Source: Streptomyces mutomycini | GTDB lineage: Bacteria > Actinomycetota > Actinomycetes > Streptomycetales > Streptomycetaceae | NCBI RefSeq assembly: GCF_001700505.1 | Contig: NZ_MAPV01000129.1 | Span: 1-64,000, forward strand | DNA: 64,000 nucleotides | Direction of reading: 5' to 3' | Shown: in pieces, positions 8,592 to 16,927 of the stretch | Layout: the number at the start of each line of letters is the position of its first letter | How positions within the stretch are numbered: the stretch's first letter is position 1 | Program-made: the position numbers and the translations under genes | The notes under the pieces: model-generated | What the model was told of the DNA's origin: nothing | Seen by the model: only the letters and a program-made list of their open reading frames with translations | Databases searched by the model: none

Positions 8592-9604
8592 GCAGATACG
8601 ACGCAGTGTTCGCCAGCATGGCGGAGGACATAGAGGTCCTGGACCAGGCAACTTTCCGTCACCGGGAGTGGGGTGACCTGTCCCCTGCTGCTGGGGTGGA
8701 GACAGAGCCGGGCACCCTGCCCGTGCTCGCCCACCTGTGGCGCTTCCTGTACCTGAGCTACTACGCCGGCGATGCCCGGGCCGCCCGCTGGCTGATCGAC
8801 GGGGCCCCCGTGGTCCTCGGCACCACCCGGCGGGAAAATCCTGAGGTGGGCGCGCTGCTCTCCGCCGCCAACCAGGCCGTTGGTTACCCCGAGCCCGGCT
8901 GGGTGGTCACCGGGCGGGCTGACGGGAGCGTAACCGTCCTGAAGGACGGCGTGACCCTGACGGCGACCGAGGAGCAGATCGTGCCGTCCCAGGAAGGCAC
9001 ATTGCTCTCCCCCGGGCAGCAGGTGTCGGTGGTCATGCCCTCCGGACGTCCTTACCTGTACCCGGGCTGGTATCTGGCCGTATCCGATCACGGCATGCCG
9101 AGCCACGGGGAACTTCCCGTCGTCCGGCTGTACTTCGCGCCTCGCGACCCGCGGAGCGGGGCGACCCTGCTGAGGTCCCTGACCGGGCTGCTGTGCGGGC
9201 TGGGTGTCCCCTACCAGATCAAATCGGCCAACAACCCGGAAGGGTACGAGCGCTGCGACCCGCTTGTGCTCTATGTCTACCGGCACGACTGGGAGCGGCA
9301 CCGGGCCGCGCTCGCGGCAGTCCATCGCGATCACGAGTCCCGACTCCGGGACGCCGGACCGTGCTTCGCACTCGAACTGGCCCGGGGCTGGTGGATCGCC
9401 GACGAACCCGACCAGTACGGGGGCCGCCTCATGAGTTTCGGACAGCACCGTTGTCTGCTCGCGGCCGAGGGCCTGGTGACCGCCTGGCAGGAGGGCCGCA
9501 CCGGGACTGCCGGCCGCCTCGGTGCCATCCGGGAGCGGTACCGCGCGGAGGGCATCGAGCCTGCGCGCCCCTATCTCAACGCCCGCCCCTCGACCTCCAT
9601 ATGA
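8588..9604 (+). CDS. HopA1-domain protein, predicted lyase partner (TvaD/ThoD-type)
   Basis: The 338-residue protein resembles the HopA1 type III effector domain found in thioamitide and class V lanthipeptide clusters, where such proteins are required for Ser/Thr dehydration. Recognisable stretches are HLWRFLYLSYY near the N-terminus, VRLYFAPRDP mid-protein, and PYQIKSA and YRAEGIEPARPYLNA toward the C-terminus. By analogy it removes phosphate from residues phosphorylated by the upstream kinase. The ATG at 8588 overlaps the kinase stop (ATGA), and its own stop overlaps the next start the same way. No membrane segment or signal peptide. Confidence 0.85.
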   Translation: MSRYDAVFASMAEDIEVLDQATFRHREWGDLSPAAGVETEPGTLPVLAHLWRFLYLSYYAGDARAARWLIDGAPVVLGTTRRENPEVGALLSAANQAVGYPEPGWVVTGRADGSVTVLKDGVTLTATEEQIVPSQEGTLLSPGQQVSVVMPSGRPYLYPGWYLAVSDHGMPSHGELPVVRLYFAPRDPRSGATLLRSLTGLLCGLGVPYQIKSANNPEGYERCDPLVLYVYRHDWERHRAALAAVHRDHESRLRDAGPCFALELARGWWIADEPDQYGGRLMSFGQHRCLLAAEGLVTAWQEGRTGTAGRLGAIRERYRAEGIEPARPYLNARPSTSI

Positions 9605-10593
9605 GCACCCAGGAGACCGGGGGAACTTCCGGGAGCGACCGCAGCGGAAAGGGAGCGGCCAAGAGGCAGGTGGTCCGTCATCTGCCGGGACCGTTCCTGA
9701 CCAGGGTCTGCATCCGGACCGACGACGGTTTTCGTTGGGGCGAGTCCTTACGTGCGGCCTCGCCGGCCTATCTGGACGCAGAGGCACTCGGCGCGGTCGC
9801 ACGGTCGGTGGCCGTCACCCCGGCTGCCCCGTACGCGGTCATGCCCACCCTCGCCGACGCGTGCACATCTGTGCACGCCGAGGTGCCGACGCCCGCACTG
9901 CTCAGCGACGTCGTGTTCACCGGGGACGGGTGTGCGCGATCCTGGGTGCAGGGGGCGTTCCGTCATCTGGGCGCGTTCCTCGCCCATCTGCACGCCGTGT
10001 CGACGGAGGGCGCGGCGCTGCCCGTACGCCGGCGCGCGGCCTGGCTCGACGCGGAACCTGCGGTGGCATCCGGCATCCAGGAAGCCCGTTCGTTGCTGGC
10101 ACGCACCGTACCGCCGGGTGCTGCTCTCTCCGGCCGTCCGGACAGCTCTCCGCCGTGCACCGGCCCCGGTACCACGCCTGCGCCGGCCTCGACGCTGGTG
10201 CACGGGCGGCTTTCGACGGCGTCATGCGTCCCAGGGCCCGTGCCCCGCGTGCTCGGCTGGCGTGAGGCAGGCGTCGGAGACCCCATGGGCGACTTGGCCT
10301 ATCTGCTCCGCGACCTCGTCCAGTCGGCGGCCGGTACCGGCGATACGGGTGCGAAGGCAGGCTGCGCGAAGGTCGCCGTGGCCGGATACGAGGAAGCACG
10401 CGACGCCTCACTGACGCCGTGTGAGCTGGCGCGGCTGGCCTCGGCAACGGCCTCCTGCGTCCTGGACCATGCCGCACTGCGTGCATGGGCGGCATCCGAC
10501 CAGCCAGGCGCACTCGCACTCCTCCGTCGTGCCGACCGGGTATTGCCCGAAATCCTCGCCGCCGTCGGGTACCGAAGGGTGACCACTGCATGA
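9601..10593 (+). CDS. Degenerate APH-like protein, putative pseudokinase (TvaE/ThoE-type)
   Basis: The 330-residue protein has a phosphotransferase-family outline but has lost the catalytic signature. Where the upstream kinase has HxD...N, this one has LVHGRLSTAS (H201, R203, S208), and the metal-binding Asp position reads LGWREAG. The structural ending GDPMGDLAYLLRDL is kept. It therefore probably acts as a non-catalytic partner, for example in substrate binding or as part of the dehydratase complex. Residue 50 is encoded by a TTA codon (9748-9750). ATG overlaps the upstream stop, and its own stop overlaps the decarboxylase start. Confidence 0.8.
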   Translation: MSTQETGGTSGSDRSGKGAAKRQVVRHLPGPFLTRVCIRTDDGFRWGESLRAASPAYLDAEALGAVARSVAVTPAAPYAVMPTLADACTSVHAEVPTPALLSDVVFTGDGCARSWVQGAFRHLGAFLAHLHAVSTEGAALPVRRRAAWLDAEPAVASGIQEARSLLARTVPPGAALSGRPDSSPPCTGPGTTPAPASTLVHGRLSTASCVPGPVPRVLGWREAGVGDPMGDLAYLLRDLVQSAAGTGDTGAKAGCAKVAVAGYEEARDASLTPCELARLASATASCVLDHAALRAWAASDQPGALALLRRADRVLPEILAAVGYRRVTTA

Positions 10594-11201
10594 AAGAGAC
10601 CGCTGAGGTACCGGAGATACAGCAGGCGCTGTCCAGGGTGAAGCTCCTGTGGGGCGTGTGCGGTTCGTTCTCCGCCATCGCCGTACCGCATGTGAACGCA
10701 TGGCTGCGTGGCGTCGTGGGGGTGCGGGAGGTCCGCACCATCATGACGCGCCAGGCCCAGGACCTCATGGGACCTCGCATGATCGAGACGGTCACCGGCC
10801 ATCGACCGGTCACGGACTGGGAGGACCATCGGGGCATCGGCGCCGCCCATGTCGCCCTGGGAGCGTGGGCGGACGTGTTGGTCGTGCTCCCGGCGACCGC
10901 GAACTTCCTGGCCAAGGCCGCCCACGGCATCGCGGACGACGTGCTGACCTCCACACTCCTGGCCGCTGACTGCCCCGTGGTCATCGCGCCCGTCATGAAC
11001 GCCGCGATGTGGTCCAAGCCCGCGGTGCGTCGAAACGCCGAGCAGCTCCGGATCGACGGATACCACCTGGTCGAGCCCCAGGACGGTGTCTCCCTGACGG
11101 AAGGACACCAGGAAACCGGTTCCCTCGGCGACTTCAGACCCGTCATCTCTGCGGCCCTGGTCAAGGCAGCCGCCCACGCCGCGCGAGCAGAAGGACAGTG
11201 A
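10590..11201 (+). CDS. Peptidyl-cysteine decarboxylase, HFCD flavoprotein (TvaF/ThoF-type)
   Basis: Predicted to oxidatively decarboxylate the C-terminal Cys13 to an enethiol, which adds to dehydrated Thr8 to form AviMeCys. The 203-residue protein is a LanD/EpiD homologue. It has the active-site His in the HVALGAWAD segment (H87), the flavin-contacting PATAN motif (101-105, equivalent to PASAN), and the substrate-clamp PVMNAAMW (134-141, equivalent to PAMNxxMW). It most resembles the peptide-acting branch of the phosphopantothenoylcysteine decarboxylase superfamily. The ATG sits in an ATGA overlap with the upstream gene. Acts in the cytoplasm with FMN. Confidence 0.92.
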   Translation: MKETAEVPEIQQALSRVKLLWGVCGSFSAIAVPHVNAWLRGVVGVREVRTIMTRQAQDLMGPRMIETVTGHRPVTDWEDHRGIGAAHVALGAWADVLVVLPATANFLAKAAHGIADDVLTSTLLAADCPVVIAPVMNAAMWSKPAVRRNAEQLRIDGYHLVEPQDGVSLTEGHQETGSLGDFRPVISAALVKAAAHAARAEGQ

Positions 11202-11209
11202 TCCCAGAC

Positions 11210-12427
11210 ATGACCAAGCTCTCACCACAGACGGTTCTCTACCGGGCGCCGTCCTTTGTCGCCGAGGTCGACACCAGTAACGAGGTGAAGATCCACTTCG
11301 AAGGCCGGGTGCTCAAGCTGGGCCAGTCCGCGCTCGGGCTGCTCGACCTCTTCCACACTCCACGCACCATCGGTCAGGCCCTGACGCTGCTCTCCGCGCG
11401 TCTCAAGGGGCCGCGCGCCACCGAGCAGGCCCTGGCCACCGTACTGGCCCTCCACCAAGCCGGCGTGCTCTGTTCCGATCCGGTGGAGGGCTTCAGCAGT
11501 CAGCCCTTCCCGAAAGGCGGCTACGACGCCGCGCTCGTCCACATTGCGATGCTGGATGATCCCGTGCGCAAGACCGCCTTCCAGCAAGGCGTGCGGGAGA
11601 CCGTCCGCGAGGGCGACGTCGTACTCGATCTGGGTACAGGATCCGGGATCCTTGCCATCACCGCCGCACAGGCCGGTGCCCGCAAGGTCTACGCGGTGGA
11701 ACCCGCCGGCATGGTGCACCTCGCACGCAGTATCGCCGAGCGCAACGGCGTCGCAGACCGCATCGAATTCATCCGCGGTTGGTCGCCGCAACTGGAGCTG
11801 CCCGAGCCCGCCGACGTGCTGCTCACCGACATCGTCGGCAACGAGGCACTCGATATGCAGATCTGGGAGACGCTGCACGATGCCCGCCGCCGCCTGCTGA
11901 CCGACTCGCCCCGGCTGGTACCCGGCGCCCTGACGGCCTATGCGACGCTCACCCGCATCCCGGACGCCCTGCTGGACCAGCACCGTGTCTCCGACGAGCA
12001 TGTCACCCGCTGGAAGGACATGTACGGCATCGACTTCGGGCCGATGGCCGAGAGTGAGTCAAGGCGTTCGATCGGCTTCTACGAGCGGCCGGAGACGGTG
12101 CAGGAGTGGGAGTTCCTGTCCGCGCCGGGCGAGTTGTACGAGGTCGACCTGTTGGGTGACGCACCCCGGCAGCTGGAGACCGCGTGCACCCTCACCGCCA
12201 ATGGCGAGGGTGTGGCCAATGGCGTCACCGTTCACTTCACCGCGCGACTCGGCCCCACCACCCAGCTGTCCACCGCCCCCTGGATGGGCTGCTCCCGCAG
12301 TCACTGGTACACGGCGGTATGGGCGTTTCCCGAGCCGGTCCCCGTACGGGCGGGGCAGCAAGTCAACCTTGACTACCGGTACTTCGGGGACGGGACTTCG
12401 CACGTCGCACCCTCCGCCGCGGCCTGA
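11210..12427 (+). CDS. PRMT-like SAM methyltransferase with N-terminal PqqD/RRE-like region (TvaG/ThoG-type)
   Basis: Predicted to bis-N-methylate His12. Of 405 residues, the middle carries SAM motif I (VLDLGTGSGILA) and a class I/protein-arginine-methyltransferase-like fold with a beta-barrel-like C-terminal half. The first ~90 residues (VKIHFEGRVLKLG ... LLDLFHTPRT ... LHQAGVLC) look like a PqqD-type winged helix, the RiPP recognition element that binds leader peptides; this is my inference from pattern. Start: ATG 11210 chosen; GTG 11198, overlapping the upstream stop, is an equally plausible start four codons earlier, with AAGGA just before it. Confidence 0.85.
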   Translation: MTKLSPQTVLYRAPSFVAEVDTSNEVKIHFEGRVLKLGQSALGLLDLFHTPRTIGQALTLLSARLKGPRATEQALATVLALHQAGVLCSDPVEGFSSQPFPKGGYDAALVHIAMLDDPVRKTAFQQGVRETVREGDVVLDLGTGSGILAITAAQAGARKVYAVEPAGMVHLARSIAERNGVADRIEFIRGWSPQLELPEPADVLLTDIVGNEALDMQIWETLHDARRRLLTDSPRLVPGALTAYATLTRIPDALLDQHRVSDEHVTRWKDMYGIDFGPMAESESRRSIGFYERPETVQEWEFLSAPGELYEVDLLGDAPRQLETACTLTANGEGVANGVTVHFTARLGPTTQLSTAPWMGCSRSHWYTAVWAFPEPVPVRAGQQVNLDYRYFGDGTSHVAPSAAA

Positions 12428-12455
12428 TTCCGATACCACCACGCAAGGAGCACCA

Positions 12456-13823
12456 GTGAAACTGCGCCAGAGCGTCCCGAAGATCACCGGGAACGGACCG
12501 CACCGGGAATACACGTCCGAGACCACCTACCGCCGCATCGCGCCGCACCTGCGGAGGGTGGGTGTCACCCGGGTCGCCAACATCACCGGCCTGGACCGCG
12601 TCGGCATCCCCGTCTACAACGCGATCTCCCCACGCTCCTTCGACATCATCTCCGTCTACAACGGCAAGGGCGCCACCGAGATCGACGCCAAGACCTCGGC
12701 GGTCATGGAAGCCGTCGAACGATTCGCAGCCGGACTGCCCATGCGTCCGGTCGCGGTCGCCTCGTACACGGAGCTGGAGGCTTCCGGCCGCCGGGTGCTG
12801 GACCCGCGCAGCTGCAACTTCGAGTTTCATCGCGCCTACACACTGGACACCCCGATCTGCTGGGTCGAGGGCTTCGACCTGCTGAACGAGTGCGCCGTAC
12901 TCGTCCCCCAGTTTCTCGCCGGGTACTACCTGAACTTTCATGAGGTGCCCTGCTACCCCGTGTCCACCACCAATGGCATCGCATCCGGCAACTCGCTGGA
13001 GGAGGCCATCTGTCACGCCCTGTGCGAGGTCATCGAGCGCGACGACTGGACGATGGCCGACCTGGTCTCCAACCGGCTGGCCGGCTTCGCCGCCCAGGAG
13101 GACGGCACGCCCATCGGCGCGGCCATCAGCGCCTGGGCACAGGACCTCCACCCCAGCGTCGACCCGGACTCACTGCCGGAGCGCGCCCAGTTCTTCATGG
13201 ACAAGTTCCATGCGGCCGAGATCGACATCGAGGTCAAGAACATCACCTCGGCCACCGGCATCCCCAGCTTCCAGGCGGTCGTCTCCGAGTTCATCAGCGA
13301 CTCGTTCTCCCGCTCACACCACGGAATCGGTACCCATCCGGATGCCGAGGTCGCCGTCGTTCGCGCCATAGCCGAGGTCGCGCAGTCGCGTGTGGTGGAT
13401 ATCCAGGCCATGCGTGAGGACATCACCGCTGCCGGCGAGCCGGTGGAGAAGGCGCTCTACCACGTGCGGCGCAGCAACCGGGCCAATCCGGATGCATGGG
13501 CGATCAAGCCGTCCTCCCGGCCGGTCCGGCTCCAGGACGTGCCCACGCACCCCAGCTCCGACGTCATGGACGATGTCCGCACTCTGCTGGACCGGCTTCG
13601 CGCCCGCGGTCTGGACCAGGCCATCGTCGTGGACCTGTCGCCGCCGGCCGTCCCCGCGACCGTCGTGCGCGTCATCGTGCCGGGCGCGGAGTCCTGGACC
13701 GTCGACCGCAACAAGATCGGTCCCCGGGCAAGGGAAGCGTGGGACGGCACCCTGAACACCATCCGCTCCGCCTATGCGAAGCGGCAGCAGCGCACCACGG
13801 GCGAGCAGGAGAGCAACGCATGA
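12456..13823 (+). CDS. YcaO-domain thioamide synthetase (TvaH/ThoH-type)
   Basis: ATP-dependent enzyme activating backbone amides for sulfur insertion, giving the thioamides that define the family; it works with the TfuA partner encoded next. The 455-residue protein shows YcaO ATP/Mg motifs: the glutamates of SAVMEAVERFAAG and of EEAICHALCEVIERDD. GTG start 5 nt after AAGGAG (12445-12450); there is a 28-nt gap from the methyltransferase, one of few places in the operon where translation restarts with its own strong site. The stop overlaps the TfuA start (ATGA). Confidence 0.93.
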   Translation: MKLRQSVPKITGNGPHREYTSETTYRRIAPHLRRVGVTRVANITGLDRVGIPVYNAISPRSFDIISVYNGKGATEIDAKTSAVMEAVERFAAGLPMRPVAVASYTELEASGRRVLDPRSCNFEFHRAYTLDTPICWVEGFDLLNECAVLVPQFLAGYYLNFHEVPCYPVSTTNGIASGNSLEEAICHALCEVIERDDWTMADLVSNRLAGFAAQEDGTPIGAAISAWAQDLHPSVDPDSLPERAQFFMDKFHAAEIDIEVKNITSATGIPSFQAVVSEFISDSFSRSHHGIGTHPDAEVAVVRAIAEVAQSRVVDIQAMREDITAAGEPVEKALYHVRRSNRANPDAWAIKPSSRPVRLQDVPTHPSSDVMDDVRTLLDRLRARGLDQAIVVDLSPPAVPATVVRVIVPGAESWTVDRNKIGPRAREAWDGTLNTIRSAYAKRQQRTTGEQESNA

Positions 13824-14542
13824 GCATCCCCACCACCGGCGGTGTGAACGCACCACGCCTATCCGTCTTCCTCGGCCCCAGCCTGCCTGTCGAGCAGGCA
13901 CGGGAGCACCTGCCCGGCGCCGAGTTCCTGCCGCCCGTCGAGCGTGGTGACATCGATGCCCTCATGGCGCGCGCCGACCCGCCCACTCATATCGGCATCG
14001 TCGACGGGAAGTTCCTCCAAAGCTTCAGCATCTCCCCCAAGGAGATCCTGAAGGCAATGGACCGCGGGGTACGGATGTACGGCTCCTCCAGCATGGGCGC
14101 CCTGCGCGCCGCGGAGCTGGACGTCTTCGGCATGACAGGCATCGGCACCGTCTACGACATGTACGCGTCCGGCGAGATCGAGGACGACGACGAGGTGGCG
14201 ATCACTTTCGATTCCGAGGTCATGCGGCTGATCTGCGAACCCATGGTCAACATCAGGGTCGCCACAGCCGAGGCTGTACGCCGGGAAATCGTCGAACCCA
14301 AGTACGCGGATCTCTTCCTCGAGACGGCCAAGGCGCTGTACTTCCCCCAGCGCACTCGTGCCGCCGCCCTGCACGAGGTGAAGGGCCGGATGCCCGAGGA
14401 GCAGCGGATGGCGCTGGCCTCGTTCCTCCGGTCCCCCGAGGCGCCGGACGCCAAGGGCGAGGACGCGGCCCGGCTGCTCGACGTCATGCGGCGTGCTGCC
14501 GAGGATGTGCCACCTCCCGCTGACAGTCGAGGAGCGGCATGA
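13820..14542 (+). CDS. TfuA-like protein, thioamidation partner (TvaI/ThoI-type)
   Basis: Accessory protein that supplies or channels sulfur, or activates YcaO, during peptide thioamidation. The 240-residue sequence has the family core: FLGPSLP near the N-terminus, IGIVDGKF, the KEILKAMDRGVRMYGSSS segment followed by MGALRAAEL, and FGMTGIGTVY. The pairing of YcaO with TfuA, adjacent and coupled, predicts thioamides rather than azolines. The ATG overlaps the YcaO stop; the stop overlaps the dioxygenase start by 4 nt. Confidence 0.92.
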   Translation: MSIPTTGGVNAPRLSVFLGPSLPVEQAREHLPGAEFLPPVERGDIDALMARADPPTHIGIVDGKFLQSFSISPKEILKAMDRGVRMYGSSSMGALRAAELDVFGMTGIGTVYDMYASGEIEDDDEVAITFDSEVMRLICEPMVNIRVATAEAVRREIVEPKYADLFLETAKALYFPQRTRAAALHEVKGRMPEEQRMALASFLRSPEAPDAKGEDAARLLDVMRRAAEDVPPPADSRGAA

Positions 14543-15381
14543 GGACGGCGGTGAACAACCTGCGGGATCGCTTCCGGACTGACGGCTACGCCTTTCCCCT
14601 CGACGCGCTCACCCCTGAGGAAGCCGCACGGGCGCTGACCGACTGCCGCACCTACTTACGCGCGGTCAGCAGCGTCGGTGGGGCGATGGCCCAGTACGCG
14701 ATGTTCCCCAAGATTCATCTGGTCGCGACCTGGGCCGACCGCCTCGTCCACCATCCGGCACTCCTCGGCCTGGCGGAGTCGCTGCTGGGTCCCGACCTCA
14801 TGGTGTGGTCCACGAACCTGTTCACCAGGCCCGCGCACAGCGGAGGTTCGCTCGCCTGGCACCAGGACGCGGTCTACCTCGGGCTGAACGGTTACCAGGA
14901 GCATGCCGTACGGGTATGGGTAGCGCTCACCGACACCACCGCAGCCAACGGGACGATGCGCTATTCCCGCGGTTCCCATGCCCAGGGCGCCCTGGCCCAC
15001 CGCTGGGGCGGCACCCACATCGAGGACATCATGCGCGGCGAGGAAGTGGCTGTGGAGGTCGACGAATCGTCGTCCGTCGCCGTGGTGCTGACCGCCGGAC
15101 AGTGCTCGGCGCACCACCTGGCGATGGTCCACTGTTCGGGTGCCAACACCACCGACCACAGCCGGTACAACTTCGCCATCGACTACATCAGCCCGAAGGT
15201 GCGTCCCACTGAGGGTGAGGACAGCGCGCTGACGGTCCGAGGCGAGGGAGGCAGCGGGTTCCTGCCCGAGGCCCGTCCCCTCTCGGACTTCCACCCGGAC
15301 GCGGTACGGCAGTTCTACGCCGCGACCGCCCGCAGGCAGGCCCGGATCGACCACACCGTGCGGCACCGGAGCACGACATGA
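14539..15381 (+). CDS. Fe(II)/2-oxoglutarate dioxygenase, PhyH family (TvaJ/ThoJ-type)
   Basis: Predicted to beta-hydroxylate His12 of the core. The 280-residue phytanoyl-CoA-hydroxylase-like enzyme has the iron ligands H108 and D110 (WHQD) and H198 (MVHCSGAN), and R209 to hold 2-oxoglutarate. Leu40 is encoded by TTA (14656-14658), rare in Streptomyces and read only by the bldA tRNA, so production may be growth-phase controlled through this gene. Coupled by 4-nt overlaps on both sides. Confidence 0.9.
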   Translation: MRTAVNNLRDRFRTDGYAFPLDALTPEEAARALTDCRTYLRAVSSVGGAMAQYAMFPKIHLVATWADRLVHHPALLGLAESLLGPDLMVWSTNLFTRPAHSGGSLAWHQDAVYLGLNGYQEHAVRVWVALTDTTAANGTMRYSRGSHAQGALAHRWGGTHIEDIMRGEEVAVEVDESSSVAVVLTAGQCSAHHLAMVHCSGANTTDHSRYNFAIDYISPKVRPTEGEDSALTVRGEGGSGFLPEARPLSDFHPDAVRQFYAATARRQARIDHTVRHRSTT

Positions 15382-16193
15382 GCACGAGCACGGCCGATCC
15401 CGGCACAGTGGACCGTGACTACCTCACACGGCTGCGCCCGCCCTGGTGGACGAGCGGCGGGCCGGCTCCCGCGCGCATCGACCTCGCTGCGTGGATGCCG
15501 CCGGTGGTCAATCAGGGACCCGTCGCACTCTGCACCGCCGCTGTCACCACCGCCATCGCCGGGTACTACGTGCGGCGCACGTCGCGCGAGGAGTTCACCC
15601 CGTCCGTCCTGTTCAATTACCGCGCCAGCCGTGCCCTTCGGGGTAACCCCGACAGCAACGGCTCACGCCTCGAGCACAGCTTCCGCGCCTGGGCCGAATC
15701 AGGGCTGTGCGCCGAGGAGCTCTGGCCCTTCGACCCGGCCCAGCCCGATCGCGTCAACCGAAACCCGCCGCAGCGTTGCCATGACGCGGCCCGGCACTCG
15801 TCGCCCGTGGGGCGCAGGGTGGCTGCCTCCGACGGCGCGGAACTGCACCGGACCGTCCGCCGCGCCCTGGCACTGGGCATCCCGGTGGGAGTGGAGATCC
15901 GGCTGTGCCCGTCACTGTCCATGTCGCTGATCAACGGCGGCATCATGCCCGTCCAGACCGAGGGGGAGGCATCCGTCGGCCCTCACGTGATCCTCCTGAC
16001 GGGCTACGACGACGACGTCGACACCGAACCCTGGGGGCGCGGCAGTGGGCCCGGCGCCTTCCGGGTGCGCAACAGCTGGGGGGCCGACTGGGGGCAGGAA
16101 GGATATGGCCTGCTGCCCTACGCCTTTCTGACGCGCCGGCTCGTCGGGGAGACCTGGATAGTGATCGAAGAGGACTGGGAGCAGACGGCATGA
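15378..16193 (+). CDS. Papain-like cysteine protease, likely leader peptidase (TvaK/ThoK-type)
   Basis: Predicted to remove the leader from the modified precursor. The 271-residue C1A-family enzyme has oxyanion Q46, nucleophile C52 (NQGPVALCTAA, with papain's Q-C spacing of six), H203 (GPHVILLTGYDDD) and N232 (RVRNSWGADWG). There is no signal peptide and no long pro-region, so it should act in the cytoplasm. The LanT-type ABC protease usual in lanthipeptide clusters is absent, so this is the only peptidase available. ATGA overlaps with both neighbours. Confidence 0.87.
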   Translation: MSTSTADPGTVDRDYLTRLRPPWWTSGGPAPARIDLAAWMPPVVNQGPVALCTAAVTTAIAGYYVRRTSREEFTPSVLFNYRASRALRGNPDSNGSRLEHSFRAWAESGLCAEELWPFDPAQPDRVNRNPPQRCHDAARHSSPVGRRVAASDGAELHRTVRRALALGIPVGVEIRLCPSLSMSLINGGIMPVQTEGEASVGPHVILLTGYDDDVDTEPWGRGSGPGAFRVRNSWGADWGQEGYGLLPYAFLTRRLVGETWIVIEEDWEQTA

Positions 16194-16927
16194 CGGCAGA
16201 AGCTGCATCTTCAGCGATCCCTGTGCCGCCCGCGCACCTCCGTACCCGTGTGACGGGGGTGGAGGACGAGGGCATGTTCCAGTTCTTCGGCCGACGTATC
16301 AGTGGCGAGATCCGGGCACTGTTCGACACGGCTGGGCTGCCGTTCGGTGCACCTGGTCAGAAAATTCTGGACTTCGGCTGCGGCTGTGCCCGCGTTCTCC
16401 GCCATGTGATGCCCGAGGCGGATCAGGCTCGCTTCCACGGCGTTGACGTCGACGTTCAGGCCATCGACTGGTGTCGCGTGCATCTGGCCGACAGTGCTGA
16501 GTTCACCGTCACCGGGCGCCGCCCACCGTTGCCGTTCGATGACGCGAGCATCGATGTGGTGTACGGCGTCTCGGTGTTCTCGCATATCCCGGAGGACGAC
16601 CAGCGGGCGTGGCTGGCGGAGTTCACCCGCGTCCTCACCCCCGGAGGGATCCTGCTGCTGAGTGTCAATGGCGCCGCCGTCGCGCGGATGGCCACCACAC
16701 CCGTACGCGAACAACTCGGCACCGAAGGTATCGCCTACGTCCACGACGGTGGCATCCCGGGCTTGCCGGACTGGTATCAGATGTGTTTTCACACCCGTGA
16801 ACACGTCGAACAAAACTGGCCTACAGCGCGCTTGCGGATCATGTCGTACACGGAAAACGCGATAATGATGTGCCAAGATGCCGTCTTGCTTCGCAAAGCA
16901 GGGGGAGACCGTGAAGAAATACGCTAA
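16190..16927 (+). CDS. Additional class I SAM methyltransferase
   Basis: The 245-residue Methyltransf_11/25-type protein has motif I ILDFGCGCARVLRHV, acidic post-I GVDVD, and the FSHIPEDDQRAWLAEFTRVL segment typical of small-molecule methyltransferases. It is unrelated to the PRMT-like enzyme at 11210. It overlaps the protease gene by 4 nt, so it is in the operon. I recall that some thioamitide clusters (thiostreptamide S4) carry an extra methyltransferase; whether this is its counterpart cannot be told here. Possible targets are Tyr11 O, Met3 S, an N-methyl of His12 or the N-terminal cap. Confidence 0.8.
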   Translation: MTAEAASSAIPVPPAHLRTRVTGVEDEGMFQFFGRRISGEIRALFDTAGLPFGAPGQKILDFGCGCARVLRHVMPEADQARFHGVDVDVQAIDWCRVHLADSAEFTVTGRRPPLPFDDASIDVVYGVSVFSHIPEDDQRAWLAEFTRVLTPGGILLLSVNGAAVARMATTPVREQLGTEGIAYVHDGGIPGLPDWYQMCFHTREHVEQNWPTARLRIMSYTENAIMMCQDAVLLRKAGGDREEIR

